From Aliishimia ponticola (GTDB taxonomy: Bacteria; Pseudomonadota; Alphaproteobacteria; Rhodobacterales; Rhodobacteraceae): 64,000 bases of DNA. The first letter of the stretch is position 1. Each line of letters starts with the position of its first letter. The stretch spans positions 186,001 through 250,000 of the forward strand of contig NZ_SRKY01000004.1 in NCBI RefSeq assembly GCF_004803475.1, in the 5' to 3' direction. The position numbers were made by a program, and so were the translations under genes. The notes under the pieces were generated by a model. That model did not search any database. It saw nothing but the letters and a program-made list of their open reading frames with translations, and was not told the DNA's origin. Below, in pieces: positions 46,765 to 55,825 of this stretch.

Positions 46765-46920
46765 CCTCTGTTCTTTTGCCTGAGATCGTTATCCCTTCGG
46801 CGTCCCTGCTACGGGCTCTCTCCAGAGTTTTATCGCCAAGACGCGGTCCCTTGGGCCTGAGAGTTTCCGGGGCGGTTGCTCCTTCGGCACCGGCGAGGCC
46901 GGTTCTCCCACGTTTAGCGT
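46756..46920 (-). promoter_or_regulatory. Tandem glycine riboswitch upstream of gcvT
   Basis: On the minus strand two aptamers follow each other. The first has GGGAGAACC, CCGAAGGAGCAA and AACTCTCAGGCCCAAGGGACC-type core elements; the second has CTCTGGAGAG, GCCGAAGGGATAAC and ATCTCAGGCAAAAGAACAGA. These are the conserved cores of the cooperative glycine aptamers. In this family glycine binding switches the glycine-cleavage operon on. It ends about 80 nt before the gcvT start. Confidence 0.95.
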
Positions 46921-47005
46921 GCCTATAGGTATGCGGCGGAGGGCGCGCAGGTCAATCCCCCAATTCGACTTGACCTATCGAGGGCGCGCGGCGATCAATC
47001 GGCGC

Positions 47006-47572
47006 ATGTCCACCCCGTGCTTCTTTGGCTATGGCAGCCTCGTCAACCTCGATACGCACGATTACCCGGATGCCAGCCCGGCGACCGCGCGCGGCTGGCG
47101 GCGCGCATGGGTGCATACGGACGCACGACAATTCGCGTTCCTGACGGCGTCCCGCGCCCCGGGGCACAGTATCGACGGCATGATTGCCCGCGTGCCTGCC
47201 GGGGATTGGGCGGAACTCGACCTGCGGGAAATGGCCTACGACCGAATCCTGGACACGGCGAACATTACCCATACGCGGACGGATGGTCCTGAGATTGCGA
47301 TCTACGCGATTGAAAGCCAGTCCAAGGGGCCAGCCACGCAAGAGCATCCGATCTTGCTGAGTTACGTCGATGTCGTGGTGCAGGGATATCTGCGCGCCTT
47401 TGGCGAAACCGGCGCGATAGCCTTCATGGACAGCACCGATGGTTGGACGGCCCCGATCCTCGACGACAGGGCCGCGCCGATTTATCCGCGGTCGCAGAAG
47501 CTGACATTGGATGAAATGCTGCTGGTCGATGACTACCTGGCGGGGGTCGGCGCGATGCGCCAGACCCTTTGA
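47006..47572 (+). CDS. Gamma-glutamylcyclotransferase-like protein
   Basis: 188-residue soluble protein of the GGCT/AIG2-like fold. The N-terminal signature FFGYGSLVN binds the glutamyl substrate in this family, and the alpha/beta barrel continues with GMIARVPAGDWAELDLRE. Whether it cleaves gamma-glutamyl amines, glutathione or another cyclised substrate cannot be told. The ATG at 47006 places the signature at residue 5, as usual. Convergent with gltX, whose end lies 3 nt away; divergent from the glycine operon. Confidence 0.85.
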   Translation: MSTPCFFGYGSLVNLDTHDYPDASPATARGWRRAWVHTDARQFAFLTASRAPGHSIDGMIARVPAGDWAELDLREMAYDRILDTANITHTRTDGPEIAIYAIESQSKGPATQEHPILLSYVDVVVQGYLRAFGETGAIAFMDSTDGWTAPILDDRAAPIYPRSQKLTLDEMLLVDDYLAGVGAMRQTL

Positions 47573-47575
47573 TCG

Positions 47576-48901
47576 TCAGCCCTTCGCGCGGATGACCTGA
47601 AGCAATGGCAGCAGAGCGGCCATGTCGGGGCCATGTGCCATACCGGTCAGCGCCTTGCGCAGCGGCATGAAAAGCCCGCGCCCCTTGCGCCCGGTGGCGT
47701 CCTTGACCGCCGATGTCCACGATTTCCACGTCGTATCGTCGTAGGGGCCGTCGGGCAGCATCGCCAAGGCCTGCGCAACGAACTCGGCATCGTCTTCTTC
47801 GATCACCGGGTCGGCGCCATCGCGGCACAGCTCCCACCAACCCTTCAGATCATTCAGCGTCTCGATATTGTCGCGGCAGACCAGCCAGAACGGCTCTGCC
47901 AAATCGTCCGGCACACCCAGCGCGGCAACATCACCCGCCACAGCCGAAAGCGGCAGCGTTTGCAGATACCTGCCCGTTAGCGGGTAAAGGTCCTGCACAT
48001 CGAATTTCGTGGGCGCGGTGCCGAATTTGCTCAACTCGAAGCCATCGACCAGTTCGGACATATCGGTGGAAAGCTCCACCGTGTCAGACGATCCAAGCCG
48101 CGCCATCATGCTCAGCAAGGCCATCGGCTGAACCCCGGCTTCGCGCAGATCGCGCAGCGCCAGCGTGCCCAGACGTTTGGACAGCGCCTCGCCCTGCGGA
48201 CCGGTCAGAAGAGAGTGGTGCGCAAAGGTCGGAACCGTACCACCAAGCGCCTTGATGATCTGGATCTGCGTCGCGGTATTCGTCACATGGTCAGAGCCGC
48301 GCACAACATGGGTCACGCCCATTTCCGTATCGTCCACCACCGAAGCGATGGTGTAGAGAACCTGCCCATCCGCGCGGATCAGCACCGGGTCCGAGACACT
48401 GGCCGCATCGATCGACACGTCGCCAAGAATGCCGTCCGTCCAGATGATGCGTTCTTGATCCAGCTTGAAACGCCACACGCCATCGCCGCGTTCGGCGCGA
48501 AGGGCGGCTTTTTCGTCGTCGGTCAGGTTCAGCGCGGCACGGTCATAGACCGGCGGCTTGCCCATATTCAGCTGCTTCTTGCGCTTGAGATCCAGTTCCG
48601 TCGGCGTCTCGAACGCCTCATAGAAGCGGCCCATTTCGCGCAGGCGGTCCGCCGCGTCAGCGTAACGGTCCAGCCGTTCGGACTGCCGTTCGACGCGGTC
48701 CCAATGCAGACCAAGCCATTCGAGATCCTGTTTGATCGCGTCGACATATTCTTCCTTCGACCGCTCCGGATCGGTGTCGTCGATCCGCAGGATGAAGGTG
48801 CCACCCGCTTTGCGCGCGATGAGATAGTTCATCAGCGCCGTGCGCAGGTTGCCGACATGGATGTACCCGGTGGGCGAAGGGGCGAAACGCGTGGTTGTCA
48901 T
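47576..48901 (-). CDS. gltX: Glutamate--tRNA ligase
   Basis: Class I synthetase charging tRNA-Glu (and possibly tRNA-Gln where GatCAB corrects it). HIGH-type motif HVGN at residues 15-18 in FAPSPTGYIHVGNLR; the KMSKS-type loop reads ALSKR. 441 residues is at the short end of the family. Alphaproteobacteria often carry two GltX paralogs of differing tRNA preference; only one is in the window. GGAG six bases before the ATG at 48901 fixes the start. Confidence 0.95.
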   Translation of the reverse strand: MTTTRFAPSPTGYIHVGNLRTALMNYLIARKAGGTFILRIDDTDPERSKEEYVDAIKQDLEWLGLHWDRVERQSERLDRYADAADRLREMGRFYEAFETPTELDLKRKKQLNMGKPPVYDRAALNLTDDEKAALRAERGDGVWRFKLDQERIIWTDGILGDVSIDAASVSDPVLIRADGQVLYTIASVVDDTEMGVTHVVRGSDHVTNTATQIQIIKALGGTVPTFAHHSLLTGPQGEALSKRLGTLALRDLREAGVQPMALLSMMARLGSSDTVELSTDMSELVDGFELSKFGTAPTKFDVQDLYPLTGRYLQTLPLSAVAGDVAALGVPDDLAEPFWLVCRDNIETLNDLKGWWELCRDGADPVIEEDDAEFVAQALAMLPDGPYDDTTWKSWTSAVKDATGRKGRGLFMPLRKALTGMAHGPDMAALLPLLQVIRAKG

Positions 48902-49128
48902 AAGGGACTCCGGCTGGACGCAGGCCACTTGTCACAGGGGCGCTGAATTGTCCAGTTCCGGGCACCAACTCTGCCCGCGCGGACGGCCGAATTTCGCAGG
49001 CCCGGCCCCTGATGACCGGTGAAATCCGACTGTCGCGCAGAAGTGATGTAAAAATCGCGCCGAAACTGGTGACACGGCACGCTTTCGCACTACCATGCTT
49101 AGCATCCTGACCAACAAGGACGACCAAA

Positions 49129-50064
49129 ATGACTGCTTCGCCCAAAATTTCCCGCCGTACTGCGCTTGCTGGCGCCGCCGCGCTGCCATTGGCCGCTGCC
49201 GCGAGTCGCGGCGCGCAGGCCGCTGCCCCCGTCGCGGGTGCCTCTGCCCCCCAATTCATGCGCGTGAAAGTCGGCGCATTTGATGTGACCAACATTCTTG
49301 CCGGGACCCGCACTGTGCCGGGCCCGAAGAACATCTTCGGTCTGAATGTCGATGATGACACGTTTGCCCAAGTCTCCGCCGATGCGAATATCTCGACCGA
49401 GGCGGCGCAGTTCTTCTTCCATCCGCCTGTCGTCAACACTGGTGAGCAACTGATCCTGTTCGATACCGGCCTGCAAGGTCCGGCAACCGTCGCCGCGCTT
49501 GAAGCTGCGGGTTACACCGCCGATCAAGTCGATATCGTCGTGCTGACCCACATGCATGGCGACCACATTGGCGGCCTGATGACAGATGGTGCGCCGACAT
49601 TCCCGAATGCCAGCTACATCACCGGCCGGACGGAATACGACGCTTGGGCGAAGATGGACAATGAGAACTTCGAAGCAAAGGTGCGTCCGCTGGCCGAACA
49701 GATGACCTTCCTCGAAGATGGTGGCACGGTCGCATCGGGCATCACCGCGATGAGCGCGTTCGGTCATACGCCGGGCCACACGGTCTACATGCTGGAAAGC
49801 GATGGCAAGCAGATGCTGCTGGGCGCGGATTTCGCGAACCACTATGTCTGGTCACTGGCGCATCCCACATGGGAAGTGAAATTCGACATGGACAAGCAGG
49901 CCGCCGCCGACACGCGCAAGACGGTTCTGGACATGCTGAGCGCGGACAAGATCCCGTTCTCCAGCTACCACATGCCGTTCCCGGCGTTCGGATATGTGGA
50001 CACGCATGGCGAAGGTTACCACTACGTGCCGCACACATATCAGCTTTTGATGACCGAAAGCTGA
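49129..50064 (+). CDS. Tat-exported MBL-fold metallo-hydrolase
   Basis: 311-residue periplasmic hydrolase. The N-terminus has a Tat-type SRRTALAGA at 8-16 with an alanine-rich core ending near AQA-A at 31. The canonical zinc motif HMHGDH is at 141-146, and GHTPGHT and ADFANHYVW supply further ligands. It resembles the lactonase/quorum-quenching and alkylsulfatase-like MBL branches, but the substrate is unknown. Single gene, followed by a strong bidirectional terminator. Confidence 0.85.
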   Translation: MTASPKISRRTALAGAAALPLAAAASRGAQAAAPVAGASAPQFMRVKVGAFDVTNILAGTRTVPGPKNIFGLNVDDDTFAQVSADANISTEAAQFFFHPPVVNTGEQLILFDTGLQGPATVAALEAAGYTADQVDIVVLTHMHGDHIGGLMTDGAPTFPNASYITGRTEYDAWAKMDNENFEAKVRPLAEQMTFLEDGGTVASGITAMSAFGHTPGHTVYMLESDGKQMLLGADFANHYVWSLAHPTWEVKFDMDKQAAADTRKTVLDMLSADKIPFSSYHMPFPAFGYVDTHGEGYHYVPHTYQLLMTES

Positions 50065-50090
50065 TCGGTCACACAGCGGCGAAATTTCAG

Positions 50091-50119
50091 AAGACCCCGG
50101 TCATTGCCGGGGTCTTTTG
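50091..50119. terminator. Bidirectional rho-independent terminator
   Basis: AAGACCCCGG and CCGGGGTCTT pair perfectly around a 6-base loop, followed by TTTT on the plus strand and preceded by an A-rich flank that gives a T-run on the minus strand. It serves the MBL hydrolase gene and the convergent nadE gene. Confidence 0.85.
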
Positions 50120-50135
50120 TCATCCAGACGCAGGA

Positions 50136-51794
50136 TCAGCTTGGATCGCGCCACCGGTTCACAATCGGATACCGCCGGTCAAGCCAGAAGGCCCCCTTTG
50201 TCAGGCGGGCGCCGGGCGCAGACTGGAACCGCTTGTATTCGCTGATGTAAATCAGCTTTTCGACCTTGCGCGCCACATCCGCATCAAAGCCTGCTGCGAC
50301 GCAATCCGCGATGGATCCGTCCTCATCCACAAGGATGTGCAGCATCGCATCGAGTTCCGGGTAATCGGGCAGGCTGTCGCTGTCCTTCTGGTCCTCGCGC
50401 AGTTCGGCTGAGGGCGGCTTGGTGATGATCCGTTCGGGGATCACAGCCCCGTCCGGCCCCATCATCCAGTCACGATGATTGGCGTTGCGCCAACGGCAGG
50501 TTTCGAACACCCGCGTTTTGTACAGATCCTTGATCGGATTATAGCCGCCGGACATATCGCCATAGATCGTGGCATAGCCCACGGCGACCTCGGATTTGTT
50601 GCCGGTGGTCAGCAGCATATCCCCGAACTTGTTGGACAGCGCCATCAGCAGCAGGCCGCGCAGGCGTGACTGGATGTTCTCTTCTGTCAGGCCCGGTTGC
50701 GTGCCTTCGAACAGCGGCGCAAGCGCTTCGGTCACGGCCGCGCGCGGCCCGCTGATCGGCACATAGTCATAGCGGCAGCCCAGCGCCTTGGCGCAGGCTT
50801 CGGCATCCTCAAGACTGTCGGAAGACGTGTATTCCGAAGGCAGCATCACGCAGCGCACGTTTTCCGGCCCCAGCGCGTCGGCAGCGATGGTTGCGACCAG
50901 CGCGGAGTCGATGCCCCCCGACATGCCCAGAAGCACCTTGCCGAACCCGGTCTTGCCGCAATAGTCGCGCAGCGCCGTGACCATCACGCGGTAGTCTTGC
51001 TCCCAATCATCGGGAAGCGGCGCTTCTTCGCCCGGCAGGATGCGCCAACCGTCTGCACCGCGCTCCAGATCGACGTGATAAACCTCTTCATCGAAGACAT
51101 TAAGGCGGAAGGCGATCTCGCCATGGGCGTTCAGGCCGAAACTGCCGCCATCGAACACCTGATCGTCCTGCCCGCCAACCATGTTGAGATAGATCAGTGG
51201 CAGGCCGGTTTCGACCACGCGGGCAACCATATGGTTGAGCCGGGTTTCGAACTTGTTCCGGTAATAAGGCGAACCATTGGGCACCAGCAGGAACTCCGCC
51301 CCCGTTTCGGCCAGCGTTTCGGCCACATCCAGGTGCCACGCATCCTCGCAGATCGGGCTGCCGATCCGGGTATTGCCCACGGCATAGGGGCCGCCCAGCG
51401 CGCCCGCATCAAAAATGCGCACCTCGTCAAAGACGGTCTCGTTGGGCAATTCGTGCTTGAACACCTTGGATACGATCTGCCCGCCGCGGCAAATGAGATA
51501 GGCGTTATAAAGCTTGCCGTCCTCGGCCCATGGACCCCCAATGGCCAAAGCCGGACCATCGGCGCATTTCTCGGCCAAGGCGGTCACGGCTTCCATCGCG
51601 GTGCGGTGGAACACCGGCTTCTTCACCAGATCCTGCGCGTTGTAGCCGGTGATGAACATCTCGGGCAGGGCCACAAGATCGGCCCCGGCATCACGGCCAG
51701 CCTGCCAAAGCTCAAACACTTTGGCGGCGTTCCCGTCGATATCCCCGACGGTCGGGTTCAACTGCCCCAATGTGATGCGAAACCGATCGGCCAT
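50136..51794 (-). CDS. nadE: Glutamine-dependent NAD+ synthetase
   Basis: 552-residue two-domain enzyme making NAD from deamido-NAD. The N-terminal nitrilase-type glutaminase has Glu45 (LPEMFITGYN), a lysine in KVFKHELP and the nucleophile cysteine in SPICEDAWH. The C-terminal synthetase has the ATP PP-loop SGGIDSAL near residue 290. With glutaminase present it needs no free ammonia. AAGGAG precedes the ATG. Confidence 0.97.
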   Translation of the reverse strand: MADRFRITLGQLNPTVGDIDGNAAKVFELWQAGRDAGADLVALPEMFITGYNAQDLVKKPVFHRTAMEAVTALAEKCADGPALAIGGPWAEDGKLYNAYLICRGGQIVSKVFKHELPNETVFDEVRIFDAGALGGPYAVGNTRIGSPICEDAWHLDVAETLAETGAEFLLVPNGSPYYRNKFETRLNHMVARVVETGLPLIYLNMVGGQDDQVFDGGSFGLNAHGEIAFRLNVFDEEVYHVDLERGADGWRILPGEEAPLPDDWEQDYRVMVTALRDYCGKTGFGKVLLGMSGGIDSALVATIAADALGPENVRCVMLPSEYTSSDSLEDAEACAKALGCRYDYVPISGPRAAVTEALAPLFEGTQPGLTEENIQSRLRGLLLMALSNKFGDMLLTTGNKSEVAVGYATIYGDMSGGYNPIKDLYKTRVFETCRWRNANHRDWMMGPDGAVIPERIITKPPSAELREDQKDSDSLPDYPELDAMLHILVDEDGSIADCVAAGFDADVARKVEKLIYISEYKRFQSAPGARLTKGAFWLDRRYPIVNRWRDPS

Positions 51795-51949
51795 TTGCGC
51801 GACTCCTTGATTTTCGCCTCAAATAGCAGATCGGACGCCAGTGAAAAGGCGACGCAACCGCTGGTAGGTACAGAAGGTCCAAAACACGTTGCGACCGGGT
51901 TAACCTTCGCCTAGTCTTTGACTGTATTGAACAAGCTGACAGGACTCGC

Positions 51950-53338
51950 ATGACCCGCCTCGGCCTCTCGCTCTGCTTTGCATTGCTGACGACCGCCGCC
52001 TCCGCGCAGGATGGCACTGTTCAAACCAAGCAATACGACAATGGCGGCATCTACGAAGGTGAGTTCCGCGGCGGTTTGCAGCATGGGCAAGGCACCTACA
52101 AACAGCCCGACGGCTATGAGTATTCCGGCGCATGGGTGGATGGCGAAATCCGCGGGGCGGGCGTGGCCCGGTTCCAGAACGGATCGGTATATGAGGGCAA
52201 TTTCGAAAAAGGAAAACCGCACGGGTTCGGCAAGATCACCTTTGCCGATGGCGGCACCTATGAAGGCGACTGGGTCGACGGCAAGATCACCGGCCAGGGC
52301 ATCGCGCTATACGCAAATGGCGTGCGCTTCGAAGGCGGGTTTCGCGCGGCCAAGCACCACGGCAAGGGCGTGATGCAAAGCCCCGGAGGCTACGAGTACA
52401 AAGGCGACTGGATCGACGGCGTCAAGGATGGCAGCGGCGTCATCACCTATCCGGACGGCTCCATCTATGATGGTGAGGTCAAAGACGGCGCCCGTCACGG
52501 ACAAGGCAAGCTGACCCTGCCCGACGGGCTGATCTATACCGGGTCGTGGCGTGACAACCAGATGGACGGCACGGGTGTGCTGACCCAGCCGAATGGCGAC
52601 GTCTATGAAGGCGCGCTCGTCGCTGGGCGGCGCGAGGGCAAAGGCAAGGTGACCTATGCCAATGGCGATATCTATGAGGGCGACTTCGCCGAGGATCGCC
52701 GCCATGGCCAAGGCAAGTTCATTGGCACCGACGGCTATATCTACGAAGGCAACTGGGTGGCCGGCAAGATCGAAGGCCTGGGCACCGTCACCTATCCCGA
52801 TGGTTCCGTCTATGAGGGGCAATTCCGCGATGACCTTGCCGAGGGTCAGGGCAAGATCGTCTATCCCGATGGCGCGACCTATGACGGCAATTGGGTCGCG
52901 GGCGTGATCGAAGGCGAAGGCACCGCGACCTATCCAAATGGCATCACTTATACTGGCGGCTTCAAAAATGCCCGCAATGACGGTCAGGGCATCATGACCT
53001 ACGAGGATGGCTACCGGTACGAGGGCGAATGGCGCGAAGGCAAACGTCACGGCGTCGGGCGCGCGGTCTATCCCGATGGCACGATCTACACCGGTGAATT
53101 CGAGGACGGCCAACGCCACGGCCAAGGCACGATCGAACTGCCCACCGGTTTCAAATATGATGGCGAATGGCAGCGCGGGCAGATCACGGGACAGGGCCGC
53201 GCGACCTATGCCAATGGTGACGTGTATGAAGGTGCCTTCGTCGATGGTAAACGGTCAGGCTCCGGCACGATGCGCTATGCCTCCGGGCAGGAAGAAAGCG
53301 GCGAATGGGAGAACGGCGCCTTCAAGGATGACGGCTAA
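51950..53338 (+). CDS. Exported MORN-repeat protein
   Basis: 462-residue protein with a signal peptide (LGLSLCFALLTTAASAQ, cleavage near residue 20) and then an almost uninterrupted array of about 18 MORN repeats plus a degenerate last one, each about 23 residues with the pattern YEGxFxxGxxHGxG...DG. The third position after YxG tends to alternate between aromatic F and W. MORN arrays form beta hairpin stacks that bind lipids or act as scaffolds. The periplasmic or surface location and the high repeat count are clear; the partner is not. Single gene. Confidence 0.9.
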   Translation: MTRLGLSLCFALLTTAASAQDGTVQTKQYDNGGIYEGEFRGGLQHGQGTYKQPDGYEYSGAWVDGEIRGAGVARFQNGSVYEGNFEKGKPHGFGKITFADGGTYEGDWVDGKITGQGIALYANGVRFEGGFRAAKHHGKGVMQSPGGYEYKGDWIDGVKDGSGVITYPDGSIYDGEVKDGARHGQGKLTLPDGLIYTGSWRDNQMDGTGVLTQPNGDVYEGALVAGRREGKGKVTYANGDIYEGDFAEDRRHGQGKFIGTDGYIYEGNWVAGKIEGLGTVTYPDGSVYEGQFRDDLAEGQGKIVYPDGATYDGNWVAGVIEGEGTATYPNGITYTGGFKNARNDGQGIMTYEDGYRYEGEWREGKRHGVGRAVYPDGTIYTGEFEDGQRHGQGTIELPTGFKYDGEWQRGQITGQGRATYANGDVYEGAFVDGKRSGSGTMRYASGQEESGEWENGAFKDDG

Positions 53339-53351
53339 AGGTCGGGGGCGG

Positions 53352-54878
53352 TCAGACGACCTCTCCGGCCTCCATACGCGCCAGCCACGCCTGTGCATCT
53401 GACAGCACCGTTTTGCGCCGTTCGGCATCCATGCGATCCCATGTGCGATACATGTTTCCCATCCGGGCATTGCCCTCGAACCGATCCCGGTGCCGGTCCA
53501 GAAAATGCCAATACAGCAAATTGAACGGGCACGCGCCCTCGCCGGTTTTCGTCGTTACTGAATAGGCGCAGGATTTGCAGTAGTTCGACATGCGGTTGAT
53601 ATAGGCGCCAGAGCTTACATAAGGCTTTGAGGCGATGATCCCCCCATCGGCGTACTGGCTCATCCCGATGGTGTTCGGTGCCTCGACCCATTCGAACGCA
53701 TCGGCATAGACCGCCAGATACCATTCATGCACCTGCGCAGGGTCGATCCCCGCCAGCAGCGCGAAATTGCCCGTCACCATCAGGCGCTGGATATGGTGGG
53801 CATAAGCCTCCTCGCGGGTCTGTTCGACCGCGCGCGCCATGCACTGCATCTTCGTCTCACCGCCCCAGTACAGCCATGGCAAATCGCGGTCATGCGTCAG
53901 CGCATTGCGCCGCGTGTAGTCCGGCCCCTCAAGAAAGTAGATCCCGCGCACATACTCGCGCCAGCCGATGATCTGGCGGATGAACCCTTCCGCCGCGTTG
54001 ATCGGCACATCGCCCGCCTGCCACGCATCCTGCGCCGCCTCGCAAATCTCCATCACGGTCAAAAGACCCGCGTTCAGATACATGGAGATCACCGCATGAT
54101 AGAGAAACCTGTTCTCCATCAGCATCGCGTCCTGAAAATCCCCGAACTTGGGAAGCGCCTCGCGGATGAACTTCGACAGCGCTCGCCGCGCTTGGCTGCG
54201 ATCCGTGGCGAACCAGAAAGGGCGCAGGTCGCCGAAATTGTCGCCAAACCGCGCTTCGACAAGGTCCAGAACCTCCTGCACCACCTCGTCCGGTGTGAAC
54301 TGCATCGGCCCGCCAAAGCTGACCTCATCGGGGGCGGGCTTGCGGTTCTCATGATCGAAGTTCCACTTTCCCTCCGCCGGGTTATCGCCGTCCATCAGAA
54401 GCCCGGTCTTGCGCCGCATCTCACGATAGAAATACTCCATCCGCAGCGCCTTGCGACCCTCGGCCCAACGCTCAAACTCGGCATGAGAGGCAAGGAACCG
54501 GTCATCCTCCAACATCTCAACCTTTAACGGCACGTCGCGCAGCGCCTCGATCAGCCGCCATTCACCCGGCTCCGTGACCACGACATCGGACGCCTCATAC
54601 TGGTCGGCACGGCGCAGCAGCTCGCCCGCGATCGATCCCGAATTCTCGGAATCGTCGAATTCCGAATAGGCAACCTGCCAGCCCGCGGCCCGCAAAGACG
54701 CCGCGAACTTGCGCATGGAGGCAAAGATGAAAGCGATCTTCTTGGGATGATGCCCCACGTAAGAGGCCTCTTCCGCGACTTCCGCCATCACCACGATGTC
54801 GGCCGCCCGGTCCGCCGCCTGCAATCCCGCCAGTTCCGGCGATAACTGGTCGCCCAACACAAGAACAAGCCGGCTCAC
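53352..54878 (-). CDS. Iron-sulfur cryptochrome/photolyase (FeS-BCP, PhrB-like)
   Basis: 508-residue flavoprotein of the FeS-BCP group, known from Agrobacterium PhrB ((6-4) photolyase) and Rhodobacter CryB. The four cluster cysteines fall at about 346, 434, 437 and 450 (CMARAVEQ; YCKSC; ACPFN), a spacing identical to PhrB. The N-terminal domain (RLVLVLGDQLSPEL) binds an antenna; the C-terminal part binds FAD. The GTG at 54878 overlaps the SDR stop by GTGA and has AAGGAGG seven bases before it, so I chose it over the longer frame. Light-dependent DNA repair or signalling is likely. Confidence 0.9.
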   Translation of the reverse strand: MSRLVLVLGDQLSPELAGLQAADRAADIVVMAEVAEEASYVGHHPKKIAFIFASMRKFAASLRAAGWQVAYSEFDDSENSGSIAGELLRRADQYEASDVVVTEPGEWRLIEALRDVPLKVEMLEDDRFLASHAEFERWAEGRKALRMEYFYREMRRKTGLLMDGDNPAEGKWNFDHENRKPAPDEVSFGGPMQFTPDEVVQEVLDLVEARFGDNFGDLRPFWFATDRSQARRALSKFIREALPKFGDFQDAMLMENRFLYHAVISMYLNAGLLTVMEICEAAQDAWQAGDVPINAAEGFIRQIIGWREYVRGIYFLEGPDYTRRNALTHDRDLPWLYWGGETKMQCMARAVEQTREEAYAHHIQRLMVTGNFALLAGIDPAQVHEWYLAVYADAFEWVEAPNTIGMSQYADGGIIASKPYVSSGAYINRMSNYCKSCAYSVTTKTGEGACPFNLLYWHFLDRHRDRFEGNARMGNMYRTWDRMDAERRKTVLSDAQAWLARMEAGEVV

Positions 54879-55537
54879 CACGGCACCTCCTTCCCGGCCC
54901 AATCGTAAAATCCTCCCGTCTGCGCAGGGGTCAGCCCCTCAAGAACCCGCAGCACATTGCCTGCCGCCTCGTCCGGCGCAACCGCGGGATGCCGCCCCAG
55001 ATATTTCTCTGTAAAAGCCGTGCGTACCGTGCCGGGATGCAACGCCACACAAACCGCGTCCGGGTGCGTGCGTGCCAACTCGATGGCCCCGGTCCGCACG
55101 ATCTGGTTCGCTGCGGCCTTCGCGGCCCGGTAGCTGACCCAGCCGCCCAGCCGATTGTCCCCAATCGACCCTACCCGCGCAGTCAACACCGCAAAAACGC
55201 TGCGCCCTTCCCTTCGCAACAGGCGCGGCGCATGACGCAGGACCAGCGCCGGGCCAATCGCGTTCAACGCAAACTGGTCCGCCATCGCCTGCGCCCGGAT
55301 CGCCTTGATCGTCTTTTCAGGCTCCGCGCCGTCAATCTCCAGCGCGCCCGAGGCGACGATCACCCCCGCCAAGCCCTCAAGCCCCGCCAACCCATCTCGA
55401 ACGGCACCCTCATCCGTCACGTCAAACCCATCGACAGACCGCGAACGCCGGATCACAGCAAAACCCTGGCCCTCCAAAGCCGCACAAAGCGCGCGCCCAA
55501 TTCCGCCCGACGCCCCTATGACAAGAATCTGTTCCAT
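54875..55537 (-). CDS. Short-chain dehydrogenase/reductase
   Basis: 220-residue SDR with the NAD(P) motif GASGGIG at residues 8-14 and the active-site pair in SYRAAKAA (YxxxK). It resembles the CsgA/C-signal-type SDRs that often sit beside photolyase genes. It overlaps the photolyase start by GTGA, so the two are translated together. Substrate unknown. Confidence 0.88.
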   Translation of the reverse strand: MEQILVIGASGGIGRALCAALEGQGFAVIRRSRSVDGFDVTDEGAVRDGLAGLEGLAGVIVASGALEIDGAEPEKTIKAIRAQAMADQFALNAIGPALVLRHAPRLLRREGRSVFAVLTARVGSIGDNRLGGWVSYRAAKAAANQIVRTGAIELARTHPDAVCVALHPGTVRTAFTEKYLGRHPAVAPDEAAGNVLRVLEGLTPAQTGGFYDWAGKEVPW

Positions 55538-55574
55538 ACCCCGGACCTAGAGGTCGCCGGGCGCAGGTCCAGCC

Positions 55575-55595
55575 TTCATTGTTCGCGAAATACTC
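55575..55595 (+). repeat. Single copy of the 21-nt dispersed motif
   Basis: TTCATTGTTC, GCG, AAATACTC, followed by CCGCCGGAGG. It lies 38 bases upstream of the SDR start codon, between it and the leu leader. Sixth occurrence in the window counting both facing pairs. Confidence 0.7.
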
Positions 55596-55669
55596 CCGCC
55601 GGAGGCTTCCGCCGCCCATCGCAAGAAAGCCCCTTTCCATTTTCCGATCACCGGGTATAACCTTGCCCC

Positions 55670-55750
55670 ATGACACACGGCCAACATATCGCACGCGCCC
55701 GCCTTTTCGGCGCGGCTCCGCTTGGCCTGCTCCTCCTAATCCGCCTCTGA
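55670..55750 (+). CDS. leuL: Candidate leucine leader peptide upstream of leuA
   Basis: 26-codon frame ending in the run LGLLLLIRL: seven leucines in total, four of them consecutive (CTG CTC CTC CTA), 76 bases before leuA. Leucine-rich leaders control leuA in many proteobacteria by ribosome attenuation. A TATAAC hexamer at 55656-55661 would put transcription start at or next to the ATG, so the peptide may be translated from a leaderless mRNA, as known for trpL in Sinorhizobium. The stop codon lies inside a perfect hairpin. Confidence 0.65.
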   Translation: MTHGQHIARARLFGAAPLGLLLLIRL

Positions 55751-55780
55751 GCGTGCCTTAGGGCTGCGTCCGCTCAGAGG
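55744..55780 (+). promoter_or_regulatory. Candidate attenuator hairpin overlapping the leader stop
   Basis: CCTCTGAGCG and CGCTCAGAGG pair perfectly across a 17-base loop; the left arm includes the leader peptide's last codons and stop. A ribosome at the stop would block this stem, while one stalled at the leucine run would leave it free, so it may act as an antiterminator or pause hairpin. No T-run follows, so it is not a standard intrinsic terminator. Confidence 0.55.
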
Positions 55781-55825
55781 TCAGGTGATCGCGCCCAAGG
55801 ATTTAGGATCAAGAGAGATATCAAA

